Source: Bacteroidales bacterium H3 (lineage in GTDB: Bacteria > Bacteroidota > Bacteroidia > Bacteroidales > Muribaculaceae). Taken from it: a stretch of 64,000 nucleotides of DNA. The DNA is taken from positions 137,025 through 201,024 of the forward strand of contig DAAN01000019.1 in the NCBI GenBank assembly GCA_001701135.1, given 5' to 3'. Both the position numbers and the translations under genes were made by a program. This document shows, piece by piece, positions 43,587 to 52,372 of the stretch (positions within the stretch are counted from its first letter, which is position 1; each line of letters starts with the position of its first letter). Below the pieces are notes generated by a model. That model did not search any database. It was not told where the DNA came from and worked only from the letters and a program-made list of their open reading frames with translations.

Positions 43587-45064
43587 CCCGGGCGCCACGC
43601 CACGGAAGTCTGTCGCGCCGTGTGCTCAAAGTGATGAGCATATTCAGCGGAGTGCAGATCATCAACATATTGTGCTCCATCGCGCGAGCAAAGCTGGTGG
43701 CTGTGTGGCTCGGACCTGCCGGCATAGGACTGTTCGGCATCTACAACTCGGTGCTTGAAACCGCCTCCTCCATCTCTCAACTCGGCACCGGCACCGGCAT
43801 GGTCCGCGCCGTGGCCCGGGCGCCGCGCCGGCTGCTGCCGCGGCTTGTGGCCGCATCGCGCCGGTGGGGCATGGCTCTCGGTCTGACCGCCGCCATAGTC
43901 ATGATGTGCCTGTCGCCATGGCTCAGCCGCATCACCTTCGGCGACGAATCCCATATACTCCCGTTTGTCATCCTCAGCGTAGGTGTGCTGCTGATCACGA
44001 TAAGCAACACCGAGAGTGCCCTGTTTCAGGGACTCAGGCTCTACTCGCCGCTGGCCCGGCGCAACGTTGCAGCATCGTTGGTCGGACTGGCTGTAACAGC
44101 GCCTATGTTCTGGCTCTGGGGTCTCGACAGCATCATTCCGGCACTGCTCGCGTTCGTCATTGTCCGATGGGTGTGCATGGGTCTTTACCGCGCCCGCGTA
44201 GAAAAGCCACAGCCATCTCTCACTGTGCGCGACACATTCACCACAGGCAAGGAATTCGCCGTGCTGGGCATCTTCATTACCATCACAACATTCGCCACCA
44301 ACGCCGTAAGCTACATATTCATGTCGTATCTCAACCGCAAGACAGGCATGGATACAGCCGGATACTATCAGGCGGGGTTCACGCTCGTCAACCGATATGC
44401 CGGCATCATACTCGCCGCCATCGGAATGGAGTATCTGCCGCGCCTGTCGCAGGTAAGCACCCACCCGCGCCGCACCGCACTGTTTCTTTCACACGAAGTG
44501 TTGCTGATCACGCTGGTGCTCTTCCCCGCCGTCACCATCTTTGTGTGCGCCGACACCCTGATTGTCAGGCTTCTATACGACAACACATTTCTGACCATAC
44601 TCCCGTTTATCACCTGGGCAGCCGTAGGCACTCTGCTGCGCGCATGGTCGTGGTGCCTGGGGTACGTGATACTCTCACGCGGCGACGGTGTGGCCTATCT
44701 CCTTACCGAACTGATCTCGGCTCTCACAGCCATCGGTCTGAACATTCTCTGCTACGATGCCATGGGTATTGCCGGACTCGGCGTGGCTTATATCGCCTGG
44801 TATGCCATCTACATGCTCGAGGTGTGGATTGTGTGTCGCGTGCGCTATGCCATAACTATGAGTACCGGAGCCTTTGCGATGCCGTTGGTCGCTTTCGGCG
44901 TGGCGGGGGTTACGGCGCTATGCCGCAGCCTGTGGGGCTGGGAGGCCGCAGTGCCGTGGGCGCTGCTTTCGGTAATCGTCTCTTATTCAGGAATGCGCCG
45001 TCTCACAGGCATATCTCCGCTCCAACTTATAAAAAAATTTGCCGATAAGCGGGAAAAAAGGTAA
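43574..45064 (+). CDS. Wzx-like oligosaccharide flippase
   Basis: Multipass inner-membrane protein of the MOP superfamily (O-antigen/polysaccharide translocase). The 496 residues hold 12-14 helices; characteristic are SIFSGVQIINILCSIARAKL and VAVWLGPAGIGLFGIYNSV-like segments near the start and a GVAYIAWYAIYMLEVWIV helix near the end. It would flip an undecaprenyl-linked glycan to the periplasm. Its ATG overlaps the end of the EnvC-like gene by 13 nt, implying coupled translation. No polymerase or sugar cluster is beside it, so the glycan is unknown. Confidence 0.85.
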   Translation: MAEMTRAPRHGSLSRRVLKVMSIFSGVQIINILCSIARAKLVAVWLGPAGIGLFGIYNSVLETASSISQLGTGTGMVRAVARAPRRLLPRLVAASRRWGMALGLTAAIVMMCLSPWLSRITFGDESHILPFVILSVGVLLITISNTESALFQGLRLYSPLARRNVAASLVGLAVTAPMFWLWGLDSIIPALLAFVIVRWVCMGLYRARVEKPQPSLTVRDTFTTGKEFAVLGIFITITTFATNAVSYIFMSYLNRKTGMDTAGYYQAGFTLVNRYAGIILAAIGMEYLPRLSQVSTHPRRTALFLSHEVLLITLVLFPAVTIFVCADTLIVRLLYDNTFLTILPFITWAAVGTLLRAWSWCLGYVILSRGDGVAYLLTELISALTAIGLNILCYDAMGIAGLGVAYIAWYAIYMLEVWIVCRVRYAITMSTGAFAMPLVAFGVAGVTALCRSLWGWEAAVPWALLSVIVSYSGMRRLTGISPLQLIKKFADKREKR

Positions 45065-45069
45065 CTTTG
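45062..45069 (+). promoter_or_regulatory. -7 box TAACTTTG for rsmA
   Basis: Perfect TAnnTTTG at the end of the flippase gene, only 6 nt before the rsmA ATG at 45076. The mRNA should begin within about 0-3 nt of the start codon. Confidence 0.65.
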
Positions 45070-45075
45070 CATTCT

Positions 45076-45867
45076 ATGAGAATACGACCTAAGAAAGCTC
45101 TCGGACAGCATTTCCTCACCGATCTGTCGGTGGCACAACGGATAGCCGCAACCCTCGACGACTACAAGGGGCTGCCCGTGGTGGAAGTGGGACCCGGCAT
45201 GGGCGTCCTGACCCGTTTTCTGCTTGACGAGGGACACGACGTGAAAGTGGTGGAACTCGACACGGAAAGCGTGGACTATCTCAACGCCAATTTTCCCGAC
45301 CTTAAAGGGAGGATTGTCGAGGCTGATTTTCTGCGGGTCGATCTGGACGAACTGGTTCCCGGCAACGGTCCATTCTGCCTCATAGGCAATTACCCCTACA
45401 ACATTTCGTCGCAGATTTTCTTCCATGCACTCGACTGGAAAGACCGCATCGTATGCTGCTCGGGGATGCTTCAGAAGGAAGTGGCCGAGCGACTTGCCGC
45501 CCCCGCCGGAACTAAAGCCCGCGGCATACTGAGCGTGCTGCTTCAGGCATGGTACACAGTGGAATATCTCTTCACGGTCGACGAGCATGTGTTCAATCCC
45601 CCTCCCAAAGTAAAATCGGGAGTGATAAAGATGGTGCGCAACGATGTCACCGACCTCGGCTGCGACCAGACGCTGTTCCGCACAGTGGTTAAAACCACAT
45701 TCGGCCAGCGCCGCAAAACCATCCGCAACTCAGTGAAGCCCCTTTTCCCGGGGGGAGCGCCGCTGCCCGATTCGCCGCTGCTGGCTCTGCGCCCCGAGCA
45801 GCTCTCAGTGGCTCAATTCGTGGAACTGACCAATCTGGTGGCAGCCGCAAAACAAGCGCTTGTTTAA
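45076..45867 (+). CDS. rsmA: 16S rRNA adenine dimethyltransferase
   Basis: KsgA/RsmA dimethylates the two adenines of the 3'-terminal hairpin of 16S rRNA during small-subunit assembly. The start at 45076 gives MRIRPKKALGQHFLTD, the family's diagnostic opening, so the in-frame TTG at 45067 is unlikely. The 263 residues have the SAM site VVEVGPGMGVLTRFLL, the acidic VVELDTES, and the catalytic NYPYNIS (NxPF/Y motif). The C-terminal codons and stop (TTG-region GCGCTTGTTTAA) lie in a copy of the AGAGCTTGTTTAA repeat. Expression seems to come from its own promoter inside the flippase gene end. Confidence 0.96.
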   Translation: MRIRPKKALGQHFLTDLSVAQRIAATLDDYKGLPVVEVGPGMGVLTRFLLDEGHDVKVVELDTESVDYLNANFPDLKGRIVEADFLRVDLDELVPGNGPFCLIGNYPYNISSQIFFHALDWKDRIVCCSGMLQKEVAERLAAPAGTKARGILSVLLQAWYTVEYLFTVDEHVFNPPPKVKSGVIKMVRNDVTDLGCDQTLFRTVVKTTFGQRRKTIRNSVKPLFPGGAPLPDSPLLALRPEQLSVAQFVELTNLVAAAKQALV

Positions 45868-45878
45868 TAATAAACAGG
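45856..45878. repeat. AGAGCTTGTTTAA-family repeat holding rsmA stop codon
   Basis: GCGCTTGTTTAATAATAAAC followed by AGG. The TAA at 45865-45867 is the rsmA stop. TTGTTTA and TAAACA around ATAA also form a small palindrome. Confidence 0.8.
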
Positions 45879-45908
45879 TCTGAGACCCTCTAATTCATCC
45901 CTACGGCA

Positions 45909-47273
45909 ATGAAAGAGTTTGACGAGGAATTTCTTGACAGAATCAAAGGCATCATCGCCAACCGCGATGACGCTGCCGCACGCCGCGAGCTCGACGAGAT
46001 GCACCCCGCCGACATTGCCGAGCTATATCAGGACCTTGACCTCAATCAGGCCGAATATCTCTATAAACTGCTCGACGAGGACACCGCGGCCGAGGTGCTG
46101 ATGCAACTCGACGAGGATGACCGCCGCAAGCTCCTCTCCGACATGGAGCCGGAGGAGATCGCCTCGAAATATATCGACCACCTCGACACCGACGATGCCG
46201 TGGACCTTATCCAGGATCTCGACAAAGAAGATCAGGAGGAGGTGCTCTCTCACATCGACAACGTGGATCAGGCCGGCGACATCATCGACCTGCTCAAATA
46301 TGACGAGGACACCGCCGGCGGCCTGATGGGCACCGAGATGCTTGTGGTGAACGAGAACTGGTCCATGCCCGAATGCATCAAGCAGCTCAGGATGCAGGCC
46401 GAGGACATGGACGAGGTCTATTACGTCTATGTGGTCGACAATGACGACCGCCTGCGCGGCACCCTGCCGCTGAAAGAACTAATCACCCACCCCTCGGTCT
46501 CCAAGATCAAGAATGTTATGGAGACCGACCCCGCAGCCGTGAAGACCGACACGCCACTCGACGAGGTGGCAATCGACTTCGAGAAATACGACCTTGTGGC
46601 CATGCCGGTAATCGACTCCATCGGACGTCTGGTGGGACATATCACGGTCGACGACGTCATGGATCGCGTGCGCGAATCGCAGGAACGCGACTATCAGCTG
46701 GCATCAGGTCTGTCGCAGGATGTGGAATCCGACGACACCATCTGGCAGCAGACCCGCGCCCGTCTGCCCTGGCTTCTCATCGGCATCATGGGCGGCATAG
46801 GCAATTCACTGATTCTCGGCAACTTCGAACAGGGATTCGCCACCAATCCCGCCATGGCGCTCTTTATCCCCATGATCGGCGGCACCGGCGGCAACGTCGG
46901 CATCCAGTCGTCGGCTATTGTGGTGCAGGGTCTTGCCAACGGTTCGCTGGAACTTAAGGACACCGCCCGGCAGCTTGGCAAGGAAGTGGGCGTAGGCCTC
47001 ATCAACGGCCTGCTCATTTCGCTTATCGTATTCATCTACAACTGCTTCCGACTCGACCCGCTCAATCCCACCACTATCGCCGTGTCGCTCTCGCTGATGG
47101 CCGTGGTGCTCTTCGCGTCGATATTCGGCACCTTCGTGCCGCTGACTCTCGAGCGTTTTAAAATCGACCCCGCCCTTGCCACCGGCCCGTTCATATCCAT
47201 CACCAACGACATTATAGGCATGCTCATCTACATGCTCATATCCTCGGCGCTCCTTTCGGCATTCGCAGCGTAA
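45909..47273 (+). CDS. mgtE: magnesium transporter MgtE
   Basis: Mg2+ channel of the MgtE family in the inner membrane. The 454 residues comprise an acidic N domain (about 1-130, many Asp/Glu that bind regulatory Mg2+), a CBS pair (about 133-255: MGTEMLVVNENWSMPECI and VMETDPAAVKTDTPLDEVA), a connecting helix, and five helices from about 285 with the pore motif MIGGTGGNVGIQSS. Full length and typical. A 161-residue membrane protein gene follows after 6 nt. The 41 nt before it contain only the end of a repeat and no room for an M-box. Confidence 0.95.
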   Translation: MKEFDEEFLDRIKGIIANRDDAAARRELDEMHPADIAELYQDLDLNQAEYLYKLLDEDTAAEVLMQLDEDDRRKLLSDMEPEEIASKYIDHLDTDDAVDLIQDLDKEDQEEVLSHIDNVDQAGDIIDLLKYDEDTAGGLMGTEMLVVNENWSMPECIKQLRMQAEDMDEVYYVYVVDNDDRLRGTLPLKELITHPSVSKIKNVMETDPAAVKTDTPLDEVAIDFEKYDLVAMPVIDSIGRLVGHITVDDVMDRVRESQERDYQLASGLSQDVESDDTIWQQTRARLPWLLIGIMGGIGNSLILGNFEQGFATNPAMALFIPMIGGTGGNVGIQSSAIVVQGLANGSLELKDTARQLGKEVGVGLINGLLISLIVFIYNCFRLDPLNPTTIAVSLSLMAVVLFASIFGTFVPLTLERFKIDPALATGPFISITNDIIGMLIYMLISSALLSAFAA

Positions 47274-47279
47274 AGAAAC

Positions 47280-47765
47280 ATGCAGTTCATCGGCACAGTT
47301 GAGTTTTATGTCACGCTATTGCTGGCGGCAGCCATAATAGCCGGCATCATCGCCATGCCTTCGGGTCACGGTCCTGTTGAGACCGACTTCTCGGAAGCAT
47401 TCCTCACTTTCGATCCGGAACTTACCGACCTCACTCCACGGATGGAGCTTGAATGCCTGCCCGACGGTTCAGTGAAACTCACCCGCATCGGCCTGCCCGA
47501 CGACATCGACAGTGCCGCCACCGTGGCGCTCTCAATCACCCGCAAAGGGTTCGACCTCAGCGCCGAGGAGCGCATCACCCCGGGCGCACGCCCCTATCTG
47601 CGCACTGAATCGCAACCTGTCAACAAGGCCACATTCATCCTTGCCGGTCTCGCTCAGGAGCGGTATCACATGCGCTACAACTCCGAACCGACCACCAGTT
47701 TCACCACCCTCTCGTTTGTCAACCGTCCGGGTCTGCGTTCCACCCGTCTTTTCCGACATGCCTGA
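47280..47765 (+). CDS. hypothetical one-pass membrane protein
   Basis: A 161-residue protein I do not recognise. One hydrophobic helix lies at about residues 8-26 (VEFYVTLLLAAAIIAGIIAM), followed by a probably extracytoplasmic domain with several beta-strand-like segments (VKLTRIGLPDDIDSAATVAL, HMRYNSEPTTSFTTLSFVNR). It is 6 nt downstream of mgtE and very likely co-transcribed with it, so an accessory role in the same membrane context is conceivable, without direct support. Confidence 0.65.
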   Translation: MQFIGTVEFYVTLLLAAAIIAGIIAMPSGHGPVETDFSEAFLTFDPELTDLTPRMELECLPDGSVKLTRIGLPDDIDSAATVALSITRKGFDLSAEERITPGARPYLRTESQPVNKATFILAGLAQERYHMRYNSEPTTSFTTLSFVNRPGLRSTRLFRHA

Positions 47766-47792
47766 CACGCCATGCCTGACCCGGATAAAATA

Positions 47793-47832
47793 AGAGCTTG
47801 TGTCGGTAACATATATTATTAAACAAGCTCTT
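47793..47832. repeat. short deletion-like derivative of the 9070-9314 element
   Basis: AGAGCTTGT joins directly to GTCGGTAACAT and TATTATTAAACAAGCTCT, i.e. the two outer ends of the 245-bp element with the interior missing. The flanking TTAAA is the same as at 9314. It borders the -33 box of the tRNA-Gln promoter. Confidence 0.75.
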
Positions 47833-47835
47833 AAA

Positions 47836-47867
47836 TTTGCAAAAGCCGAAAAAACTCGCTAACTTTG
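47836..47867 (+). promoter_or_regulatory. promoter of tRNA-Gln: TTTG -33 and TAACTTTG -7
   Basis: TTTG at 47836-47839 and TAACTTTG at 47860-47867 with 20 nt between, a full match to the Bacteroidetes housekeeping promoter. The -33 box lies 4 nt from the repeat remnant. Confidence 0.8.
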
Positions 47868-47907
47868 CAATCGCTTTAGGGAGTCACACGCCCTGAGCGC
47901 CAAGGAT

Positions 47908-47978
47908 TGTCTTATGGTGTAATGGTAGCACTGCAGTTTTTGGTTCTGCCTGTCCAGGTTCGAATCCTGGTAAGACAA
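47908..47978 (+). tRNA. tRNA-Gln (anticodon TTG)
   Basis: 71 nt with acceptor stem TGTCTTA/TAAGACA, D-arm GTGTAATGGTAGCAC, anticodon loop TTTTGGT (anticodon TTG) and T-arm CCAGG-TTCGAAT-CCTGG. The CCA end is not encoded, as is common in this phylum. Position 31-39 is a T-T mismatch, closing the anticodon loop less tightly than usual. Confidence 0.95.
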
Positions 47979-47988
47979 CATCCCCCAT

Positions 47989-48019
47989 CAGAGCCGGGTA
48001 GCATCCGCCCGGCTCTTTT
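47989..48019 (+). terminator. terminator after tRNA-Gln
   Basis: GAGCCGGG pairs with CCCGGCTC over a 9-nt loop, followed by a T-run (47991-48019). Confidence 0.88.
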
Positions 48020-48063
48020 CTTTTACAGAAATTGCGCGGGTCGACCCCCGCAAGCATCTCTGT

Positions 48064-48110
48064 AAAAAAACAGCGCTCACGTGTATCCATCACGGACTAC
48101 GGGAGCGCTG
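48064..48110 (-). terminator. terminator of the GH97 gene
   Basis: On the minus strand CAGCGCTC...GAGCGCTG forms a stem with a further CGTG/CACG pairing inside, followed by seven T. It leaves a 3' untranslated region of about 135 nt that is AT-rich and shows nothing else. Confidence 0.85.
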
Positions 48111-48246
48111 GCCTATACAACTTGAATCAAGGTTGGTTAAAATCTATCCTTCTTGCTTTTATTTGAATTGATTGTCTTGCTTACTTCGAAAAATTCACAT
48201 TCTGTATTCTTTATCTTATTTTTGTCTTTCCTTATTCTATAATCTC

Positions 48247-50364
48247 TTATTTCGTCATCGGCTCGAAACGGATGGCGAAACCACCGCCGCGGGCCATCAT
48301 CCCGCTTAGCGACATTGTGCTGTCGACCTCGCGAGTCGAGATCTGATAGGTTTCGGGGTTGGAGTATCCGTCGGAGTCGTTTCTGTCTGCGTAAATGGTA
48401 GCCCGGTATTTCATTCCGGGTGTGAGGAAACTGAGGGGCAGTCTGTAAGAACGCGCATAGTTGGCCACACCGCCGGCATACCAGTCGTCGCTGTTCTTAT
48501 CCTTGCGGACAACGATAATGAACTCACCCGGCTCGGCGTCGATATAGCGGCTCTCGCTCCAGTCAACAGGCACATCCTTGATGAACTGGAAGGCATCCAT
48601 CTTTTCGGCATAGTGCTCGGGCATATCGGCAGCCATCTGCAGAGGCGAGTACATCGTCAGATAGAGCGCAAGCTGGTTTGCGATGGTGGCGTGCTTGCGG
48701 TTGCCGTTGCCGGGGGCGAACGAACTCATGTCCATGCGGAAGATACCGGGAGTGAAATCCATAGGGCCTCCCTTGAGACGTGTGAACGGGAGAATCGTCA
48801 CATGCTGTGTCGACATACCCTGAAATTCCTGCCCCATGGCCGATTCATTGCCGATGAGATTGGGATATGTACGGGCCAGACCGGTGGGACGCACAGCCTC
48901 GTGGGCGTCAACCATAATCTGCTTGTCGGCGGCTTTCTTCACTGCGTCGAGATAGTGCCGCACCGATGTCTGATTGTAGTGATAGTTGCCCTTGGGGAGT
49001 ATATTGCCCACATAACCGCTCTTGACGGCGTCGTAGCCATACTGCTTCATCAGATCATAGGCCCGGTCCATATACTTCTCGTAGTTGGGGATAGAGCCTG
49101 ACGTCTCGTGGTGCATCATCAGTTTTATACCCTTTGAGCGGGCATAGTCGTTGAGCGCCTTAATATCGAAGTCGGGATAAGGGGTGAGGAAATCGAACAC
49201 GAATTCTTTCTCTTTTCCGATCCAGTCTTCCCAGCCTACATTCCAACCCTCCACAAGCAGCTGGTCGAAACCGTTGGCGGCGGCAAAGTCGATATAACGG
49301 CGTACATTCTCGTTGTTGGCGCCATGCTTGCCGTGGGGTTTGGCTTTTGTATAGTCGAAAGTCGCGAGATCGAAATCGGAGGCATCGGTGTAGCTCCACT
49401 GGCTTTTGCCGGTGATCATCTCCCACCAAACGCCCATGAATTTCACAGGTTTGATCCAGGAAGTATCCTCGAGCTTACACGGCTCGTTGAGATTGTAGAT
49501 GATATTCGAGGCGAGGATGTCGGTGGCCTTGTCGCCGAGCATCACCACGCGCCATGGAGTGGGAAACGGGGTCTTCACGGTGGCCATGGTGCCGTCGGGC
49601 ATAGGGGTCAGCCATGAGGTGAATGTCATCGAGGGGATATCCAGATTGAGATGCATGGCCGGATAGTCGATCAAAGCAGCCTCGTGGATGTTGACATATT
49701 TGCCCGAAGGGGTTTTCATCTGCAGCGCGGTCTGCACGCCGGTGTTGGCGAATCGGGTAGTGGAGGCGTTGTCGAAACGCAGATTGGCGGCACGCGACGG
49801 AATCTCATGGAGTTTGGAAATGAAATATTCATATTCCTGGGTATCGTAATCGCCGGGAATCCACCAGGCCTTGTAATCGCCACCCATTGCAAACTGTGTT
49901 AGCTCGTCGGCGATGACAAACTCCTTTTTTTTCTGCTCAGGGAAGATATAGCGGAAACCGACACCGTCGTCAAACACGCGAAACTCCACATCCATCTTCA
50001 CCTTGTCGCGGCCAGTGCCCTGCTCCATCGACACAATCATGCTGTTGTAGTGATTGCGGATTTCGCTGTTTTCACCCCACACAGGTTTCCATGTCTCGTC
50101 GAATCTATCATGTTCCACGCCGGTTACTTCGAAACCGTCGGTGATCATGCCGTCATCTTTCAGTTCAAAACCGAGGTGTGAGGGGCGTATAATCTTTTCG
50201 CCGAGGAAGTCGACAGTATATATAGGAGTACCCTTGTCGTCAAGATAAAATTCTACATTTATGCGGCCATCGGGCGACAATACCCTCTCGGCGGCGGAGG
50301 TTGCAGGCGTTGTCACGAAGATCAGCGCCGCAACCCCAAAAACTAATTTCATGGTTTTGATCAT
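48247..50364 (-). CDS. GH97 alpha-glucosidase, SusB-like
   Basis: Secreted glycoside hydrolase family 97, similar to the Bacteroides SusB alpha-glucosidase, releasing glucose from alpha-glucans in the periplasm. The 705 residues have a signal peptide (about 1-24, ATSAAER), an N-terminal beta-sandwich (VLSPDGRINVEFYLDDKG), a TIM barrel and a C-terminal beta domain. The barrel has LLVEGWNVGWEDW, MMHHETSGSIPNYE, VDAHEAVRPTG and NLIGNESAMGQEF, whose Glu residues match the inverting SusB type rather than the Asp-nucleophile galactosidase type. It is divergent from a DUF6377 regulator, with no susC/susD pair nearby. Confidence 0.93.
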   Translation of the reverse strand: MIKTMKLVFGVAALIFVTTPATSAAERVLSPDGRINVEFYLDDKGTPIYTVDFLGEKIIRPSHLGFELKDDGMITDGFEVTGVEHDRFDETWKPVWGENSEIRNHYNSMIVSMEQGTGRDKVKMDVEFRVFDDGVGFRYIFPEQKKKEFVIADELTQFAMGGDYKAWWIPGDYDTQEYEYFISKLHEIPSRAANLRFDNASTTRFANTGVQTALQMKTPSGKYVNIHEAALIDYPAMHLNLDIPSMTFTSWLTPMPDGTMATVKTPFPTPWRVVMLGDKATDILASNIIYNLNEPCKLEDTSWIKPVKFMGVWWEMITGKSQWSYTDASDFDLATFDYTKAKPHGKHGANNENVRRYIDFAAANGFDQLLVEGWNVGWEDWIGKEKEFVFDFLTPYPDFDIKALNDYARSKGIKLMMHHETSGSIPNYEKYMDRAYDLMKQYGYDAVKSGYVGNILPKGNYHYNQTSVRHYLDAVKKAADKQIMVDAHEAVRPTGLARTYPNLIGNESAMGQEFQGMSTQHVTILPFTRLKGGPMDFTPGIFRMDMSSFAPGNGNRKHATIANQLALYLTMYSPLQMAADMPEHYAEKMDAFQFIKDVPVDWSESRYIDAEPGEFIIVVRKDKNSDDWYAGGVANYARSYRLPLSFLTPGMKYRATIYADRNDSDGYSNPETYQISTREVDSTMSLSGMMARGGGFAIRFEPMTK

Positions 50365-50388
50365 GGTGAAAAATCATTAATTTCGACG

Positions 50389-50396
50389 CAAAATTA
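50389..50396 (-). promoter_or_regulatory. -7 box TAATTTTG for GH97
   Basis: Perfect TAnnTTTG on the minus strand, about 25 nt before the GH97 start codon. Confidence 0.6.
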
Positions 50397-50530
50397 ACAC
50401 TTCAACTTCGCGGTGTCAATAGCAGGTAGTGCGCGGGGAGCGTTCAGAAATGCAAACATCTGGGAACTAAACATCTGAAAAAACAATCCATAAAAATCAG
50501 GTAGCGCTTGCGCCATTGAAATATAATGTT

Positions 50531-50538
50531 TAACTTTG
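50531..50538 (+). promoter_or_regulatory. -7 box TAACTTTG for DUF6377 gene
   Basis: Perfect TAnnTTTG, about 50 nt before the ATG at 50590. It excludes an in-frame start at 50536. Confidence 0.65.
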
Positions 50539-50589
50539 CACAATCCGAGTTTTAACAGCCAAAAACAACCGGAAAAATCACATTTCGCG

Positions 50590-52224
50590 ATGCGTAAACT
50601 TGTCACTCTGTTCCTAATTGTTTTTGCCGCTGCCGCAGCAGTGGCAAAAACCGACGACGCACTCCGTCAGCTCGACGAAGTGCTCGGGCAACGCACCGCA
50701 TTCATGGAGCAGAAACAGCTGCGTATCGACAGCATCCGCAGCTCGATGGAACGAACATCGACAACAGCCGAGAAACTGCAGGTGCTCAACAGCCTATTCG
50801 ACGAATATCACACATTCCGGTTCGACTCCACACTCGCCGTGGCCGACCGGGCCGAAAAACTCGCACTCGCCTCGGGCGACTCTCTCGAACTGGCCCGTGT
50901 AAAGATCCACAAAGCCCTGTCGCTGGCCACCGCCGGGCATTTCAGCCAGGCCACCGAGATCCTCACCCACATGAATTCGGCACAGCTCACCCCGGGCCTG
51001 AAACAAGAATATTTCGACGCTCTCAGCTGGACCTACAGCGCATGGGGCGAATACTCCCGATCCGACGCTTTCGCGCCGCACTTCTACGGCAAACAGCGCG
51101 AATACCTCGACTCGCTGCTTGCGGTCACGCCGCGGGGCACCGTCGACTATTATTATAGTCTGGCAGAACAGAAGCTGAACAAAGGAGAATCCGACAAAGC
51201 ACTGTCGCTCTACAGCCAGGCGCTGCAGCTTACCCCGCCCGACAGCCGCCGCCACGCCCAGATATGTTTCTCCATAGCGATGATCTATCGGGGACGGCAC
51301 GACACCGAACGCTACATGCAATGGCTCGTAAAGTCGGCCATCGCCGACCAGCGGCTTGCATCCAAGGAGCATCTTGCCCTCCAGGAACTCGCGCTTTTCC
51401 TTAAGCACAACAACGCCGACGCCGAACGTGCCAACCACTATCTTCAGGTGTCGCTCGACGACGCGCTTTTCTTCAATAACCGACTGCGCATGCTCGAAAT
51501 CGCCGAACTGATTCCCGAGATCTCCACAAGCTATCAGCAGACCATCGAGTCGCAGAACAGGCGACTGAAATCCTACATCATCGCGGTGGCGATAGCCCTG
51601 CTGTCGATGGCCGCCGCCATCTACGTCGCATTCGCACAGGTCAGGAAGAAACATGAGGCGTTGAGCGCCGTCAGCGGCCTCAACGCCCGCCTCGAGCATA
51701 TCAACCGACAGCTCGAACAGAGCAACCGACGCATGGAGGAGACCAACCGGTCGCACGAGCGCTATGTGAGCCTCTTTATGGACCTTTGCGCCGCATATAT
51801 CGACAAACTCAACCGTTTTCCGCTGATTCTCAAACTGAAAGTACGCAACATGGCCGAGCTGAACCCCGTCGCCGAGCGTTATATCCGCCCCACGGAGTCG
51901 GAAATCAGGGAGATGTTTCTCAACTTCGACACCACATTCCTGCGGCTCTATCCCGACTTCGTGGAGCAATTCAACAGTCTCCTCCGCCCCGACTGCCGCA
52001 TTGCCCAGAAAGACCCGCGGCGCCTCAACACCGACCTCCGCATCTATGCATTAGTGCGCATGGGCGTCACCGACAGCAACAAAATCGCATCGCTGCTCTT
52101 TTATTCCCCGCAGACCATCTTCAACCACCGCACCGCCGTGCGCAACCGCGCCATCCGCCGCGACACGTTCGAGGCCGACGTCGCGACCCTCTGCTCGGCT
52201 GAATTCGGCGAAAAACAGCCTTGA
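50590..52224 (+). CDS. DUF6377 membrane regulator with TPR-like sensor and HTH
   Basis: A 544-residue one-pass regulator. A signal or anchor (MRKLVTLFLIVFAAAAAVAK) precedes a periplasmic TPR-like helical domain (about 20-325), one membrane helix (about 330-352, YIIAVAIALLSMAAAIYVAF), a coiled coil (LNARLEHINRQLEQSNRRME) and a cytoplasmic DUF6377 domain. Near the end, RIYALVRMGVTDSNKIASLL and YSPQTIFNHRTAVRNRA read as a LuxR-like helix-turn-helix. It is divergent from the GH97 gene with a 225-bp gap, recalling how SusR sits by sus genes. Control of GH97 is inferred from position only. Confidence 0.82.
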   Translation: MRKLVTLFLIVFAAAAAVAKTDDALRQLDEVLGQRTAFMEQKQLRIDSIRSSMERTSTTAEKLQVLNSLFDEYHTFRFDSTLAVADRAEKLALASGDSLELARVKIHKALSLATAGHFSQATEILTHMNSAQLTPGLKQEYFDALSWTYSAWGEYSRSDAFAPHFYGKQREYLDSLLAVTPRGTVDYYYSLAEQKLNKGESDKALSLYSQALQLTPPDSRRHAQICFSIAMIYRGRHDTERYMQWLVKSAIADQRLASKEHLALQELALFLKHNNADAERANHYLQVSLDDALFFNNRLRMLEIAELIPEISTSYQQTIESQNRRLKSYIIAVAIALLSMAAAIYVAFAQVRKKHEALSAVSGLNARLEHINRQLEQSNRRMEETNRSHERYVSLFMDLCAAYIDKLNRFPLILKLKVRNMAELNPVAERYIRPTESEIREMFLNFDTTFLRLYPDFVEQFNSLLRPDCRIAQKDPRRLNTDLRIYALVRMGVTDSNKIASLLFYSPQTIFNHRTAVRNRAIRRDTFEADVATLCSAEFGEKQP

Positions 52225-52249
52225 GGTCACAAAATTTCGCGCAAAAGAT

Positions 52250-52280
52250 TTTGTCATGTGGAAAAAACTGTGTAATTTTG
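52250..52280 (+). promoter_or_regulatory. promoter of rpsU: TTTG -33 and TAATTTTG -7
   Basis: TTTG at 52250-52253 and TAATTTTG at 52273-52280, 19 nt apart. The leader is about 90 nt; within it CTGGCC and GGCC near 52300-52315 can pair, but no Shine-Dalgarno sequence precedes the ATG. Confidence 0.75.
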
Positions 52281-52372
52281 CCCCGCAAAACAAGTTAGGT
52301 CTGGCCGACAGCCTCGCCAGGCCGAGTTTTCAACAGCAAACAACAAAAACTAAAGAATAAGAATCTCAAAAA

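Noticed and set aside
47884..48093. 69-codon minus-strand frame
   Set aside because: It spans the tRNA-Gln gene and two terminators.
50794..51969. 391-codon minus-strand frame
   Set aside because: Antisense of the DUF6377 gene.
52281..52372. Shine-Dalgarno of rpsU expected from Flavobacterium
   Set aside because: The sequence before the ATG (AATAAGAATCTCAAAA) has no match, so autoregulation by that route is not supported here.
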